From Pseudomonas prosekii (GTDB taxonomy: Bacteria > Pseudomonadota > Gammaproteobacteria > Pseudomonadales > Pseudomonadaceae), in the NCBI RefSeq assembly GCF_900105155.1, contig NZ_LT629762.1, positions 3,449,001-3,513,000 of the forward strand: DNA of 64,000 nucleotides. The letters run 5' to 3'. A model generated the notes under the pieces. It saw only the letters and a list, made by a program, of their open reading frames with translations, was not told where the DNA came from and ran no database searches. Shown piece by piece: positions 51,964-61,223 of the stretch (the first letter of the stretch is position 1; every line of letters begins with the position of its first letter). The translations under genes were made by a program, and so were the position numbers.

Positions 51964-53088
51964 ATGAGCCAGGTCGATTCAAGTACAGGGGCCAATGACA
52001 TTCTGGTCAGCTTTCGTGGAGTGCAAAAAAGCTACGACGGCGAAAACCTGATCGTCAAAGACCTCAACCTGGAGATTCGCAAAGGCGAATTCCTCACCTT
52101 GCTCGGGCCGTCCGGTTCCGGCAAGACCACCAGCCTGATGATGCTCGCCGGTTTTGAAACGCCGACCGCTGGCGAAATCCAGTTGGCCGGGCGCTCGATC
52201 AACAACGTGCCGCCGCACAAACGCGACATCGGCATGGTGTTCCAGAACTACGCTTTGTTTCCGCACATGACCGTCGCCGAAAACCTCGCTTTCCCCTTGA
52301 GCGTGCGCGGTTTGAACAAGAGCGATGTCAGCGACAAAGTCAAAAAAGTCCTGAGCATGGTTCAGCTCGATGCGTTTGCCCAACGTTACCCGGCGCAATT
52401 GTCCGGTGGTCAGCAGCAACGTGTAGCGCTGGCCCGCGCCTTGGTCTTCGAGCCGCAACTGGTGTTGATGGACGAACCGCTCGGCGCCCTCGACAAGCAA
52501 CTGCGCGAACACATGCAGATGGAAATCAAACACCTGCACCAGCGCCTCGGCGTGACCGTGGTTTACGTCACCCACGATCAGGGCGAAGCGCTGACCATGT
52601 CCGACCGCGTGGCGGTGTTTCATCAGGGCGAAATCCAGCAGATCGCCGCGCCGCGTTCGCTCTACGAAGAACCGAAGAACACCTTCGTCGCCAACTTCAT
52701 CGGCGAAAACAATCGGCTCAATGGCCGTTTGCACAGCCACACCGGCGACCGTTGCGTGGTCGAGTTGGCGCGCGGGGAGAAGGTTGAAGCGCTGGCGGTG
52801 AATGTCGGCAAGACCGGCGAACCCGTCACTTTGTCGATTCGCCCGGAACGCGTAAGCCTCAATGGCTCCAGCGAATCGTGCGTCAACCGCTTCTCAGGGC
52901 GGGTGGCGGAATTCATCTACCTGGGCGACCACGTGCGGGTGCGCCTGGAAGTCTGCGGCAAGACCGATTTTTTTGTGAAACAACCGATTGCCGAGCTCGA
53001 TCCATCGCTCGCGGTCGGCGACGTGGTACCGCTTGGCTGGCAAGTCGAACACGTTCGCGCGCTCGACCCACTTCTAGAGGCGCATTGA
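51964..53088 (+). CDS. agtA: ABC transporter ATP-binding protein AgtA (5-aminovalerate/GABA uptake)
   Basis: A 374-residue polyamine-type (PotA-like) ABC ATPase with a C-terminal TOBE domain. The Walker A is LLGPSGSGKTTSL, the signature LSGGQQQRVALARAL, the Walker B VLMDEPLGALDK and the switch VYVTHDQGEALTMSDR. The start ATG follows AACGAAGGTGTGGGT. It is first in the agtABCD operon (ATPase, binding protein, two permeases), immediately downstream of agtSR. PAO1 experiments tie this system to 4-aminobutyrate and 5-aminovalerate (from memory). Confidence 0.88.
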   Translation: MSQVDSSTGANDILVSFRGVQKSYDGENLIVKDLNLEIRKGEFLTLLGPSGSGKTTSLMMLAGFETPTAGEIQLAGRSINNVPPHKRDIGMVFQNYALFPHMTVAENLAFPLSVRGLNKSDVSDKVKKVLSMVQLDAFAQRYPAQLSGGQQQRVALARALVFEPQLVLMDEPLGALDKQLREHMQMEIKHLHQRLGVTVVYVTHDQGEALTMSDRVAVFHQGEIQQIAAPRSLYEEPKNTFVANFIGENNRLNGRLHSHTGDRCVVELARGEKVEALAVNVGKTGEPVTLSIRPERVSLNGSSESCVNRFSGRVAEFIYLGDHVRVRLEVCGKTDFFVKQPIAELDPSLAVGDVVPLGWQVEHVRALDPLLEAH

Positions 53089-53131
53089 TCGCCCCCTGCT
53101 ACACCAACCCTGCACGTGGAGAACAATATAA

Positions 53132-54175
53132 ATGTTGAAATCCCTGAAATTCACAGCCCTGGTAATGGGCATGATCGGTGCGGCACACGCGATGGCGGCG
53201 GGCCCGGACCTGACCGTGGTGTCCTTTGGCGGGGCGAACAAGGCTGCGCAGGTCAAAGCCTTCTATGCGCCGTGGGAAGCGGCGGGCAACGGCAAGATCG
53301 TCGCTGGCGAGTACAACGGCGAGATGGCCAAGGTCAAAGCCATGGTCGACACCAAAAGCGTGTCGTGGGACTTGGTAGAAGTTGAATCGCCAGAGCTGTC
53401 GCGCGGTTGCGACGAAGACATGTTCGAGCAACTCGACCCGGCGCTGTTCGGCAAGGCCGACGACTACGTCAAAGGCGCGATCCAGCCGTGCGGCGTCGGT
53501 TTCTTCGTGTGGTCGACGGTGCTGGCCTACAACGCCGACAAACTGAAAACCGCACCGACCAGCTGGGTGGATTTCTGGGACACCAAGACCTTCCCGGGCA
53601 AGCGCGGCTTGCGCAAGGGCGCCAAGTACACCCTGGAATTCGCCTTGATGGCCGACGGCGTCGCGCCGAAAGACGTCTACAAAGTGCTGGCCGGCAAGGA
53701 TGGCCAGGACCGCGCGTTCAAGAAACTCGATGAACTCAAGCCAAGCATTCAATGGTGGGAGGCCGGCGCACAACCGCCGCAATACCTCGCTTCCGGCGAC
53801 GTGGTCATGAGCTCGGCGTACAACGGCCGGATCGCGGCGGTACAGAAAGAAAGCAATTTGAAAGTGGTGTGGAACGGCGGGATCTACGACTTTGACGCGT
53901 GGGCGATTCCAAAAGGCCTGGATAAAACCCGTGCCGAAGCGGCGAAGAAATTCATCGCGTTCTCGGTGGCGCCGCAGCAGCAGAAGACCTATTCGGAAAA
54001 CATCGCTTACGGCCCGGCCAACACCCAAGCCGTCCCGTTGCTGAACAAAGACGTGCTGAAAGACATGCCGACCACCCCGGAAAACATCGCCAACCAGGTG
54101 CAGATCGACGTCAGCTTCTGGGCTGACAACGGCGAGCAACTGGAGCAGCGCTTCAATTCCTGGGCTGCTAAATAA
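53132..54175 (+). CDS. agtB: ABC transporter substrate-binding protein AgtB
   Basis: A 347-residue periplasmic binding protein, PotD/spermidine-putrescine type. A signal peptide (MLKSLKFTALVMGMIGAAHA then MAAGPDL) is followed by PDLTVVSFGGANKAAQ. The body has the two-lobe pattern of this family (WDLVEVESPELSRGC, VFFVWSTVL-like and WWEAGAQPPQYLASGDV). It is the second gene of agtABCD, 43 bases after agtA. Substrate by synteny is 5-aminovalerate/GABA. Confidence 0.88.
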   Translation: MLKSLKFTALVMGMIGAAHAMAAGPDLTVVSFGGANKAAQVKAFYAPWEAAGNGKIVAGEYNGEMAKVKAMVDTKSVSWDLVEVESPELSRGCDEDMFEQLDPALFGKADDYVKGAIQPCGVGFFVWSTVLAYNADKLKTAPTSWVDFWDTKTFPGKRGLRKGAKYTLEFALMADGVAPKDVYKVLAGKDGQDRAFKKLDELKPSIQWWEAGAQPPQYLASGDVVMSSAYNGRIAAVQKESNLKVVWNGGIYDFDAWAIPKGLDKTRAEAAKKFIAFSVAPQQQKTYSENIAYGPANTQAVPLLNKDVLKDMPTTPENIANQVQIDVSFWADNGEQLEQRFNSWAAK

Positions 54176-54199
54176 GCCCACTCTGTGGGCTTATCCACT

Positions 54200-54296
54200 C
54201 CTGTAGGAGCAAGGCTTGCCCGCGATGACGGTGTGTCAGTCGACATTTAATGTTGAATGTGCCGACGCTTTCGCGGGCAAGCCATGCTCCTACAGG
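54200..54296. repeat. REPIN between agtB and agtC
   Basis: Two opposed REP cores (CTGTAGGAGCAAGGCTTGCC and GGCAAGCCATGCTCCTACAG) enclose a palindromic spacer GTGTCAGTCGACAT...GTGCCGACGC. Its interior is shared with the element at 56499-56593. Confidence 0.9.
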
Positions 54297-54381
54297 GGCG
54301 ATGTGTCGCTAACAAGAACAGAGGTGACCTGCTTTATTGGGGGGCACCCTCTGCAACGATCAAAGATTTTCGGAGTACGCC

Positions 54382-55629
54382 ATGGCTATCGCCGTTCCCG
54401 TGACCGCGGGCACTGACCCCACCTTGAAGCAGCGGCTCAGGCACGCCGAGCGGATCAATCGCTGGAAGGCTCAGGCCTTGATTGCGCCGCTGGTGCTGTT
54501 TCTGTTGCTGGTGTTCCTGGTGCCGATTGCGGCGCTGCTCTACAAAAGTGTCGGCAACCCTGAAGTGGTCGGCGGCATGCCGCGCACCGTCAGCGCCATT
54601 GCCGGTTGGGACGGTCGCGGCTTGCCCGCCGAACCGGTCTACAAAGCCGCCAGCGAAGACCTCGCCGAAGCACGAAAAAACCAGACCTTGGGCGACCTGT
54701 CCAAGCGCTTGAACATGGAACTGGCCGGCTACCGCAGCCTGCTGACCAAAACCGCCCGCGCCTTGCCGTTCGCCAGCGAACCGGCCTCTTATAAAGAAGC
54801 GCTGGAAGCACTCGACGAACGCTGGGGCGATCCGGCGTATTGGCAAGCCGTGCGCCGCAACACCAGCAGCATCACCCCGTACTACTTGCTGGCGGCGGTC
54901 GATCACCGCATCGACGACCTCGGCGAAGTGGCCCCGGCGACGCCCGATCAAGCGATCTACCTCGACATCTTCGCCCGCACCTTCTGGATGGGCCTGGTGA
55001 TCACCGTGATCTGCCTGGTGCTGGCCTACCCGCTGGCCTATCTGCTGGCGAACCTGCCGTCGCGGCAAAGCAACCTGCTGATGATTCTGGTGCTGCTGCC
55101 GTTCTGGACCTCGATTCTGGTCCGCGTCGCCGCGTGGATCGTCTTGCTGCAATCTGGCGGATTGATCAACAGCGGTTTGATGGCCATGGGCATCATCGAT
55201 AAACCGCTGGAACTGGTGTTCAACCGCACTGGCGTCTACATCTCGATGGTGCACATCCTGCTGCCGTTCATGATTCTGCCGATCTACAGCGTGATGAAAG
55301 GCATCTCGCCAACCTACATGCGCGCCGCCATTTCCCTCGGCTGCCACCCGTTCGCGAGTTTCTGGCGGGTGTATTTCCCGCAGACTTACGCCGGTGTCGG
55401 CGCCGGTTGCCTGTTGGTGTTCATCCTCGCGATCGGCTACTACATCACCCCGGCATTGCTCGGCAGCCCGAACGATCAGATGGTCAGCTACTTCGTCGCG
55501 TTCTACACCAACACCAGCATCAACTGGGGCATGGCCACTGCGCTCGGCGGCCTGCTGCTGTTGGCGACCGTGGTGCTTTATCTGATTTACAGCTGGCTGG
55601 TGGGCGCCAGTCGCCTGCGCCTGAGCTAA
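54382..55629 (+). CDS. agtC: ABC transporter permease AgtC with long periplasmic insertion
   Basis: A 415-residue PotB-like permease, start MAIAVPVTAGTDPTLKQRL with CGGAG 7 bases upstream. The first membrane segment (LIAPLVLFLLLVFLVPIAAL, about 28-50) is separated from the next (about 200-222) by an about 145-residue extra domain. The remaining five or six segments and the ABC-permease loop (AAISLGCHPFASFWRVYFPQ) are standard. The usual PotB length is near 285, so the insertion is the main oddity; it is known in some of this family. A REPIN separates it from agtB. Confidence 0.86.
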   Translation: MAIAVPVTAGTDPTLKQRLRHAERINRWKAQALIAPLVLFLLLVFLVPIAALLYKSVGNPEVVGGMPRTVSAIAGWDGRGLPAEPVYKAASEDLAEARKNQTLGDLSKRLNMELAGYRSLLTKTARALPFASEPASYKEALEALDERWGDPAYWQAVRRNTSSITPYYLLAAVDHRIDDLGEVAPATPDQAIYLDIFARTFWMGLVITVICLVLAYPLAYLLANLPSRQSNLLMILVLLPFWTSILVRVAAWIVLLQSGGLINSGLMAMGIIDKPLELVFNRTGVYISMVHILLPFMILPIYSVMKGISPTYMRAAISLGCHPFASFWRVYFPQTYAGVGAGCLLVFILAIGYYITPALLGSPNDQMVSYFVAFYTNTSINWGMATALGGLLLLATVVLYLIYSWLVGASRLRLS

Positions 55630-55641
55630 GGGGAGAACGAA

Positions 55642-56466
55642 ATGCTGAGTCCTTATATGTCGCCCATTGAGCGGGTGTGGTTCTACAGTTTGCGGATTCT
55701 CTGCGGCTTGATCCTGCTGTTCCTGATTCTGCCGGTGCTGGTGATTATTCCGCTGTCGTTCAACTCGGGGAGTTTCCTCGTGTATCCGCTGCAAGGCTTT
55801 TCGCTGCAGTGGTATCACGACTTTTTCGCCTCGGCGGAATGGATGCGCGCGCTGAAGAACAGCATCATCGTCGCCCCGGCGGCAACGGTGCTGGCGATGA
55901 TTTTCGGCACGCTGGCGGCGATTGGCCTGACGCGTGGCGACTTCCCCGGCAAGGCGCTAGTGATGGCGCTGGTGATTTCGCCGATGGTGGTGCCGGTGGT
56001 GATCATTGGTGTGGCGAGTTATCTGTTTTTTGCGCCGCTGGGCTTGGGCAACAGCTTCTTCTCGCTGATCGTGGTGCACGCGGTGTTGGGCGTGCCGTTT
56101 GTGATCATTACGGTGTCGGCGACGTTGCAGGGGTTCAACCATAACCTGGTGCGCGCGGCGGCTAGCCTCGGGGCTTCGCCGCTGACGGCGTTTCGTCGGG
56201 TGACCTTGCCGTTGATCGCGCCGGGGGTGATCTCCGGGGCGTTGTTTGCCTTCGCGACCTCGTTCGATGAGGTGGTGGTGACGCTGTTCCTCGCCGGGCC
56301 GGAGCAGGCCACCTTGCCTCGGCAGATGTTCAGCGGCATCCGCGAAAACCTCAGCCCGACCATTGCGGCGGCGGCGACGTTGTTGATCGCCTTCTCGGTG
56401 ATCCTGCTGCTGACCCTGGAATGGCTGCGCGGGCGCAGCGAAAAACTGCGCACCGCGCAGGTCTGA
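55642..56466 (+). CDS. agtD: ABC transporter permease AgtD
   Basis: A 274-residue PotC-like permease of normal length with six membrane segments and the EAA loop (AAASLGASPLTAFRRVTLP) that contacts the ATPase. It starts 13 bases after agtC with AAGGGGAGAACGAA upstream. It completes the AgtABCD importer; the two permeases would form a heterodimer. Confidence 0.87.
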   Translation: MLSPYMSPIERVWFYSLRILCGLILLFLILPVLVIIPLSFNSGSFLVYPLQGFSLQWYHDFFASAEWMRALKNSIIVAPAATVLAMIFGTLAAIGLTRGDFPGKALVMALVISPMVVPVVIIGVASYLFFAPLGLGNSFFSLIVVHAVLGVPFVIITVSATLQGFNHNLVRAAASLGASPLTAFRRVTLPLIAPGVISGALFAFATSFDEVVVTLFLAGPEQATLPRQMFSGIRENLSPTIAAAATLLIAFSVILLLTLEWLRGRSEKLRTAQV

Positions 56467-56498
56467 AAAATGTGGGAACGATCGAAAACTCGCCGGAA

Positions 56499-56593
56499 CC
56501 TGTAGGAGCGAGGCTTGCCCGCGAAGACGGCGTGTCAGTCAACATAGATGTTTGATGTGCTGACGCCTTCGCGGGCAAGCCTCGCTCCTACAG
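56499..56593. repeat. REPIN between agtD and the iron alcohol dehydrogenase gene
   Basis: Opposed REP cores around a spacer GTGTCAGTCAACATAG...GTGCTGACGCC. The spacer is a near copy of the one at 54230-54268, so both are members of one REPIN type. Confidence 0.9.
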
Positions 56594-56693
56594 TTTTAAT
56601 TGCACCTCAATCATTCGCGCCGTGAATAAACGACAAACCCCAATCCCCAGCTACTATTGTGCGCAGCTTCCCCAACGATAAGAGGCTGCGCAG

Positions 56694-57842
56694 ATGAGTC
56701 TTTCCTCTTTCAAAATCGCCCACAAACTGATCACCGGCGCGGCTGCCATCGAGCAACTGGCGGCCGAGCTGACACGTCTCGACATCGATAACCCGCTGAT
56801 CGTCACCGACGCCGCGCTGGTCAAGTCCGGCACGGTCGAACTGGCGCTGGCGCAATTGGGTGATCGCCCTTACGAAATCTTCGACCGCGTATTGCCCGAC
56901 CCGGAAATCGCCATCGTCGAAGACTGCATGCGCGTCTACCGCGAGGGCGGGCATGACGGCTTGATCGGCCTCGGCGGCGGCAGTGCGATCGACATCGCCA
57001 AAAGTGTTGCGGCGTATGCCGGTTACCACGGTGCGCTGGAAGATCTGTTCGGCGTCGATCAAGTGCCGCGCAAAGGCCCGCCGCTGATCGCCATCCCGAC
57101 CACCGCCGGCACCGGTTCCGAAGTCACCAACGTGGCGATCCTCTCCGACAAAGTCGCGCAGTTGAAGAAAGGCATCGTCAGCGACTATCTATTACCGGAC
57201 GTGGCGCTGGTCAGCCCGCAAATGACCCTGACCTGCCCGCGCAGTGTCACCGCCGCCAGTGGCGTCGATGCGTTGGTGCATGCCGTCGAATCATATTTGT
57301 CGCTGAATGCCTCGGCGATTACCGATGCCTTGGCGATTGGCGCGATCAAGTTGATCACCCAGGCGCTGCCCAAGGCCTACGCCAACCCGAACAACCTGCA
57401 AGCGCGTGAAGACATGGCCACCGCCAGCCTGATGGCCGGCATGGCGTTCGGCAATGCCGGGGTCGGCGCGGTGCATGCGCTGGCCTATCCGCTGGGCGGG
57501 CGCTACAACATTGCGCACGGCGTCAGCAATGCTCTGCTGCTGCCGTATGTCATGACCTGGAACAAACTCGCCTGCGTCGAGCGCATGCAAGATATTGCCG
57601 AAGCCATGGGCGTCAAGACGGCGCACCTGAGCGCAACCGATGCCGCAGACCTAGCCGTGGAAGCGATGACGGCGCTGTGCACGGCGGTGGAAATCCCCCA
57701 AGGCTTGCGCAGCTTCGGCGTGCCCGAAGACGCGATCCCGGCCATGGCCGTTGAAGCCGCAGGCATCGAGCGCCTGATGCGCAACAATCCGCGCAAGCTG
57801 AGCGCCGTCGATATCGAGAAGATTTACCGAGCGGCCTACTAG
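56694..57842 (+). CDS. iron-containing alcohol dehydrogenase
   Basis: A 382-residue group III (Fe-dependent) alcohol dehydrogenase. NAD-binding GLIGLGGGSAIDIAKSVA and the TTAGTGSEVTN loop are seen. Metal ligands lie in VDALVHAVESYLSLNAS, GAVHALAYPLGGRYNIAHG and neighbouring residues (Asp, His, His, His). Substrates range widely (1,3-propanediol, ethanol, gamma-hydroxybutyrate), so the reaction is open. In PAO1 agtD is followed directly by rpe (from memory), so this gene looks like an insertion or a retained extra gene. It is preceded by a REPIN and followed 90 bases on by rpe. Confidence 0.9.
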   Translation: MSLSSFKIAHKLITGAAAIEQLAAELTRLDIDNPLIVTDAALVKSGTVELALAQLGDRPYEIFDRVLPDPEIAIVEDCMRVYREGGHDGLIGLGGGSAIDIAKSVAAYAGYHGALEDLFGVDQVPRKGPPLIAIPTTAGTGSEVTNVAILSDKVAQLKKGIVSDYLLPDVALVSPQMTLTCPRSVTAASGVDALVHAVESYLSLNASAITDALAIGAIKLITQALPKAYANPNNLQAREDMATASLMAGMAFGNAGVGAVHALAYPLGGRYNIAHGVSNALLLPYVMTWNKLACVERMQDIAEAMGVKTAHLSATDAADLAVEAMTALCTAVEIPQGLRSFGVPEDAIPAMAVEAAGIERLMRNNPRKLSAVDIEKIYRAAY

Positions 57843-57932
57843 ATCGGGTCAATCATCGCGGCCACGGTGCGCGCGTCAAAGCATGAGGTATACAATGCGC
57901 GCCATCGTGATTCTGCTCAAAAAAGGTGCGTC

Positions 57933-58607
57933 ATGCAGCCCTTCGTAATTGCTCCTTCGATTCTCTCCGCCGACTTCGCCCGCCTCGGCGAAGAAGTGGA
58001 CAACGTCCTGGCCGCTGGCGCCGACTTCGTGCACTTCGACGTCATGGACAACCACTACGTGCCCAACCTGACCATCGGCCCGATGGTCTGCGCGGCATTG
58101 CGCAAGTACGGCGTGACCGCGCCGATCGACGCGCACTTGATGGTCAGCCCGGTGGATCGCATCGTCGGTGACTTCATCGAGGCCGGCGCGACCTACATCA
58201 CCTTCCACCCGGAAGCCACGCAACACGTCGATCGCTCGCTGCAACTGATCCGCGAGGGCGGCTGCAAGGCTGGCCTGGTGTTCAACCCGGCGACCCCGCT
58301 GAGCGTGCTCGAATACGTCATGGACAAGGTCGACATGATCTTGCTGATGAGCGTCAACCCAGGCTTCGGTGGCCAGAAATTCATCCCCGGCACCCTCGAC
58401 AAACTGCGTCAGGCGCGGGCGCTGATCGATGCTTCGGGCCGCGACATTCGCCTGGAAATCGACGGCGGTGTCAACGTCAACAACATCCGTGAAATCGCCG
58501 CTGCGGGCGCCGACACCTTTGTCGCCGGCTCGGCGATCTTCAATGCGCCGAACTATCAGGAAGTGATCGAGAAGATGCGTTCCGAACTGGCGCTGGCTCG
58601 TCCATGA
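57933..58607 (+). CDS. rpe: ribulose-phosphate 3-epimerase
   Basis: A 224-residue TIM-barrel epimerase. Conserved segments are [19 protein letters not shown] at the N-terminus, [46 protein letters not shown] and [20 protein letters not shown]. Metal-binding His and Asp positions are all present. The start is the ATG of MQPFVIAPS. It overlaps gph by 4 bases, giving rpe-gph-trpE. Confidence 0.97.
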   Translation: MQPFVIAPSILSADFARLGEEVDNVLAAGADFVHFDVMDNHYVPNLTIGPMVCAALRKYGVTAPIDAHLMVSPVDRIVGDFIEAGATYITFHPEATQHVDRSLQLIREGGCKAGLVFNPATPLSVLEYVMDKVDMILLMSVNPGFGGQKFIPGTLDKLRQARALIDASGRDIRLEIDGGVNVNNIREIAAAGADTFVAGSAIFNAPNYQEVIEKMRSELALARP

Positions 58608-59422
58608 GTGGCTTTGAGCAGCTGTTCCCGGGGCGTCTGCCGCGACTGGTGATGTTCGATCTGGATGGCACGCTGATCGATTCGGTCCCCGACCTCGCGG
58701 TTGCCGTGGATAACATGCTGCTCAAACTCGGCCGCGAACCGGCCGGTCTCGAGTCGGTGCGCCAATGGGTCGGCAACGGCGCGCCGGTGTTGGTGCGCCG
58801 GGCGCTGGCCGGTGGCATCGAGCATTCGGCGGTCGATGATGGCGAGGCGGAGGGCGCGCTGGAGATTTTCATGCAGGCTTATAGCGAAAGCCATGAGCTG
58901 ACCGTGGTCTATCCCGGCGTGCGCGACACCCTGAAATGGCTGCACAAGCAAGGCGTCGAGATGGCGCTGATCACCAACAAACCGGAACGCTTTGTCGCGC
59001 CGTTGCTGGACCAGATGAAGATCGGTCGTTACTTCAAATGGATCATCGGCGGCGACACCCTGCCGCAGAAAAAACCTGACCCGGCCGCGCTGTTCTTCGT
59101 GATGAAAATGGCCAACATCCCCGCGTCGAAATCGTTGTTTGTCGGCGATTCGCGCAGCGATGTGCTGGCGGCGAAAGCGGCGGGGGTCAAGTGCGTGGCG
59201 CTGAGCTACGGCTACAACCACGGCCGGCCGATTGCCGAAGAGTCGCCGGCGCTGGTGATCGACGATCTGCGCAAGCTAATTCCCGGTTGCCTGGATCTGG
59301 CGGCTGGGATAACGTTGCCCGACGCCGATCAACCCCCTTCTGGAAACGCCATCGTGGTGGTCACTCGCAAACTCTGGATGAAAGTCATCAAGGCCCTGGC
59401 CCGCTGGCGTTGGCGCGCCTGA
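58604..59422 (+). CDS. gph: phosphoglycolate phosphatase Gph with trp-leader-like C-terminal tail
   Basis: A 272-residue HAD-superfamily phosphatase. The nucleophile motif [16 protein letters not shown], the Lys motif [12 protein letters not shown] and [15 protein letters not shown] are intact. The E. coli enzyme is about 252 residues; here an extra C-terminus ends in [12 protein letters not shown], with Trp-Arg-Trp close to the stop. The same ending (VIKAHARWRWRA) closes the free-standing leader peptide before trpG. The tail therefore looks like a trp leader peptide fused to Gph, placing the trpE control signal at the 3' end of gph. Confidence 0.95.
   Translation: MSGFEQLFPGRLPRLVMFDLDGTLIDSVPDLAVAVDNMLLKLGREPAGLESVRQWVGNGAPVLVRRALAGGIEHSAVDDGEAEGALEIFMQAYSESHELTVVYPGVRDTLKWLHKQGVEMALITNKPERFVAPLLDQMKIGRYFKWIIGGDTLPQKKPDPAALFFVMKMANIPASKSLFVGDSRSDVLAAKAAGVKCVALSYGYNHGRPIAEESPALVIDDLRKLIPGCLDLAAGITLPDADQPPSGNAIVVVTRKLWMKVIKALARWRWRA
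59378..59422 (+). promoter_or_regulatory. embedded Trp-rich leader (in-frame 3' end of gph) for trpE
   Basis: An internal ATG starts a 14-residue peptide [14 protein letters not shown] in the same frame as gph and shares its stop. There is no clear ribosome site before it, so gph ribosomes may serve. A GCCGG-TATC-CCGGC hairpin lies at 59433-59446, then GCGTTTGC, and trpE begins 71 bases after the stop. Pseudomonad trpE is known to be under attenuation control (P. putida work, from memory). Confidence 0.6.
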
Positions 59423-59493
59423 CTTGTTCCTGGCCGGTATCCCGGCGCGTTTGCATACCTGACCGTTAGACCCTCAAGCCACGAGGCTACCCC

Positions 59494-60975
59494 ATGATCC
59501 GCGAAGAATTCCTGCGTTTGGCCGCTGCCGGCTATAACCGTATCCCGATGGCCTGCGAAACCCTGGCCGACTTCGACACACCGCTGTCGATCTACCTGAA
59601 ACTGGCCGACGAGCCGAATTCCTATCTGCTGGAATCGGTGCAGGGCGGCGAAAAGTGGGGCCGTTATTCGATCATCGGCCTGCCGTGCCGCACGGTGTTG
59701 CGGGTCCACGATCATCAGATCAGCGTGACCCACGACGGCGTCGAGATCGAAAGCCTCGAAGCCGAAGATCCGCTGGCCTTCGTCGAAGAATTCAAAGCCC
59801 GTTACAACGTGCCGACCATCCCCGGCCTGCCGCGCTTCAATGGCGGTCTGGTGGGTTACTTCGGTTATGACTGCGTGCGTTATGTGGAGAAGCGTCTGGG
59901 CAAGTGCCCGAACCCGGACCCGCTGGGCGTGCCGGACATTCTGCTGATGGTTTCTGACGCAGTCGTGGTGTTCGACAACCTGGCCGGCAAGATGCACGCG
60001 ATCGTTCTGGCTGATCCTGCGCAAGCCGATGCTTTCGAACAGGGTCAGGCACGCCTGGAGGAACTGCTGGAGAAACTGCGCCAGCCGATCACTCCGCGTC
60101 GCGGTCTGGACTTCAGCAAACAACAGTCGGCTGATCCGGTGTTCCGCTCGAGTTTCACCCAGGACGATTACGAAAAAGCCGTCGACACCATCAAGGAATA
60201 CATTCTGGCCGGCGACTGCATGCAGGTTGTGCCGTCGCAGCGCATGTCGATCGACTTCAAGGCTGCGCCGATTGATCTGTACCGCGCGCTGCGTTGCTTC
60301 AACCCGACGCCTTATATGTACTTCTTCAACTTCGGTGACTTCCACGTCGTCGGCAGTTCGCCGGAAGTGCTGGTGCGGGTCGAAGACAACCTGATCACCG
60401 TGCGCCCGATTGCCGGCACCCGCCCACGCGGGGCCAACGAAGAGGCGGATGTCGCGCTGGAAAAGGACTTGCTGTCCGACGACAAGGAAATCGCCGAGCA
60501 CTTGATGCTGATCGACCTTGGTCGTAACGACACCGGTCGCGTGTCGGAGATCGGTTCGGTGAAGCTCACCGAGAAGATGGTCATCGAGCGTTATTCCAAC
60601 GTGATGCACATTGTTTCCAACGTCACCGGGCAATTGAAGGCCGGGCTGACGGCGATGGACGCGCTGCGGGCGATTCTGCCGGCGGGCACGTTGTCCGGCG
60701 CGCCGAAGATTCGCGCGATGGAAATCATCGACGAGCTGGAGCCGGTCAAGCGTGGCGTGTATGGCGGGGCGGTGGGTTATTTCGCGTGGAACGGCAACAT
60801 GGACACCGCGATTGCGATCCGCACGGCGGTGATCAAGGACGGCGAACTGCACGTGCAGGCCGGTGGCGGCATCGTCGCCGACTCGGTGCCGGCGCTGGAA
60901 TGGGAAGAAACCCTGAACAAACGCCGCGCGATGTTCCGTGCTGTAGCGCTGGCTGAGCAAACCCCGGACACCTGA
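59494..60975 (+). CDS. trpE: anthranilate synthase component I TrpE
   Basis: A 493-residue chorismate-binding enzyme that with TrpG makes anthranilate. Conserved elements are [19 protein letters not shown], the feedback/substrate segment [46 protein letters not shown] and [20 protein letters not shown]. It follows gph after 71 bases and the partner gene trpG lies 2.5 kb further on, separated by estA on the other strand. Confidence 0.97.
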   Translation: MIREEFLRLAAAGYNRIPMACETLADFDTPLSIYLKLADEPNSYLLESVQGGEKWGRYSIIGLPCRTVLRVHDHQISVTHDGVEIESLEAEDPLAFVEEFKARYNVPTIPGLPRFNGGLVGYFGYDCVRYVEKRLGKCPNPDPLGVPDILLMVSDAVVVFDNLAGKMHAIVLADPAQADAFEQGQARLEELLEKLRQPITPRRGLDFSKQQSADPVFRSSFTQDDYEKAVDTIKEYILAGDCMQVVPSQRMSIDFKAAPIDLYRALRCFNPTPYMYFFNFGDFHVVGSSPEVLVRVEDNLITVRPIAGTRPRGANEEADVALEKDLLSDDKEIAEHLMLIDLGRNDTGRVSEIGSVKLTEKMVIERYSNVMHIVSNVTGQLKAGLTAMDALRAILPAGTLSGAPKIRAMEIIDELEPVKRGVYGGAVGYFAWNGNMDTAIAIRTAVIKDGELHVQAGGGIVADSVPALEWEETLNKRRAMFRAVALAEQTPDT

Positions 60976-61008
60976 GTAAACACAAATCCCTTGTGGGAGT
61001 GAGCTTTT

Positions 61009-61126
61009 GTGGCGAGGGGGCTTGCCCCCGTCGGGTCGCGAAGCGGCCCCCAGCATTCTTCCAGATTTATCTAGTCGTCTGGATTGGACTGCTGCGTAGC
61101 CGAACGGGGGCAAGCCCCCTCGCCAC
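61009..61126. repeat. inverted repeat of a third REP-like family downstream of trpE
   Basis: GTGGCGAGGGGGCTTGCCCC and its complement (CGGGGGCAAGCCCCCTCGCC) form 22-base arms around about 75 bases. Fragments of another REP (TTGTGGGAGTGAGC) lie just before. The place is the convergent trpE/estA gap. Confidence 0.88.
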
Positions 61127-61164
61127 GACAGGCTACCTCGCCACAACATGTGTGTTGATCAGCC

Positions 61165-61207
61165 ATAAAAAAACGCGGCGCCTGTGAGGGCGCCGCGTTT
61201 TTTATGG
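61165..61207. terminator. bidirectional intrinsic terminator between trpE and estA
   Basis: The stem AACGCGGCGCC/GGCGCCGCGTT is bounded by AAAAAAA and TTTTTT, so it can end both convergent transcripts. Confidence 0.9.
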
Positions 61208-61223
61208 GCGGCTGTTTACCGGA

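Noticed and set aside
54334..55818. A 494-codon His/Gln-rich frame antisense to agtC
   Set aside because: Composition reflects the reverse of hydrophobic membrane codons; the sense gene is clear.
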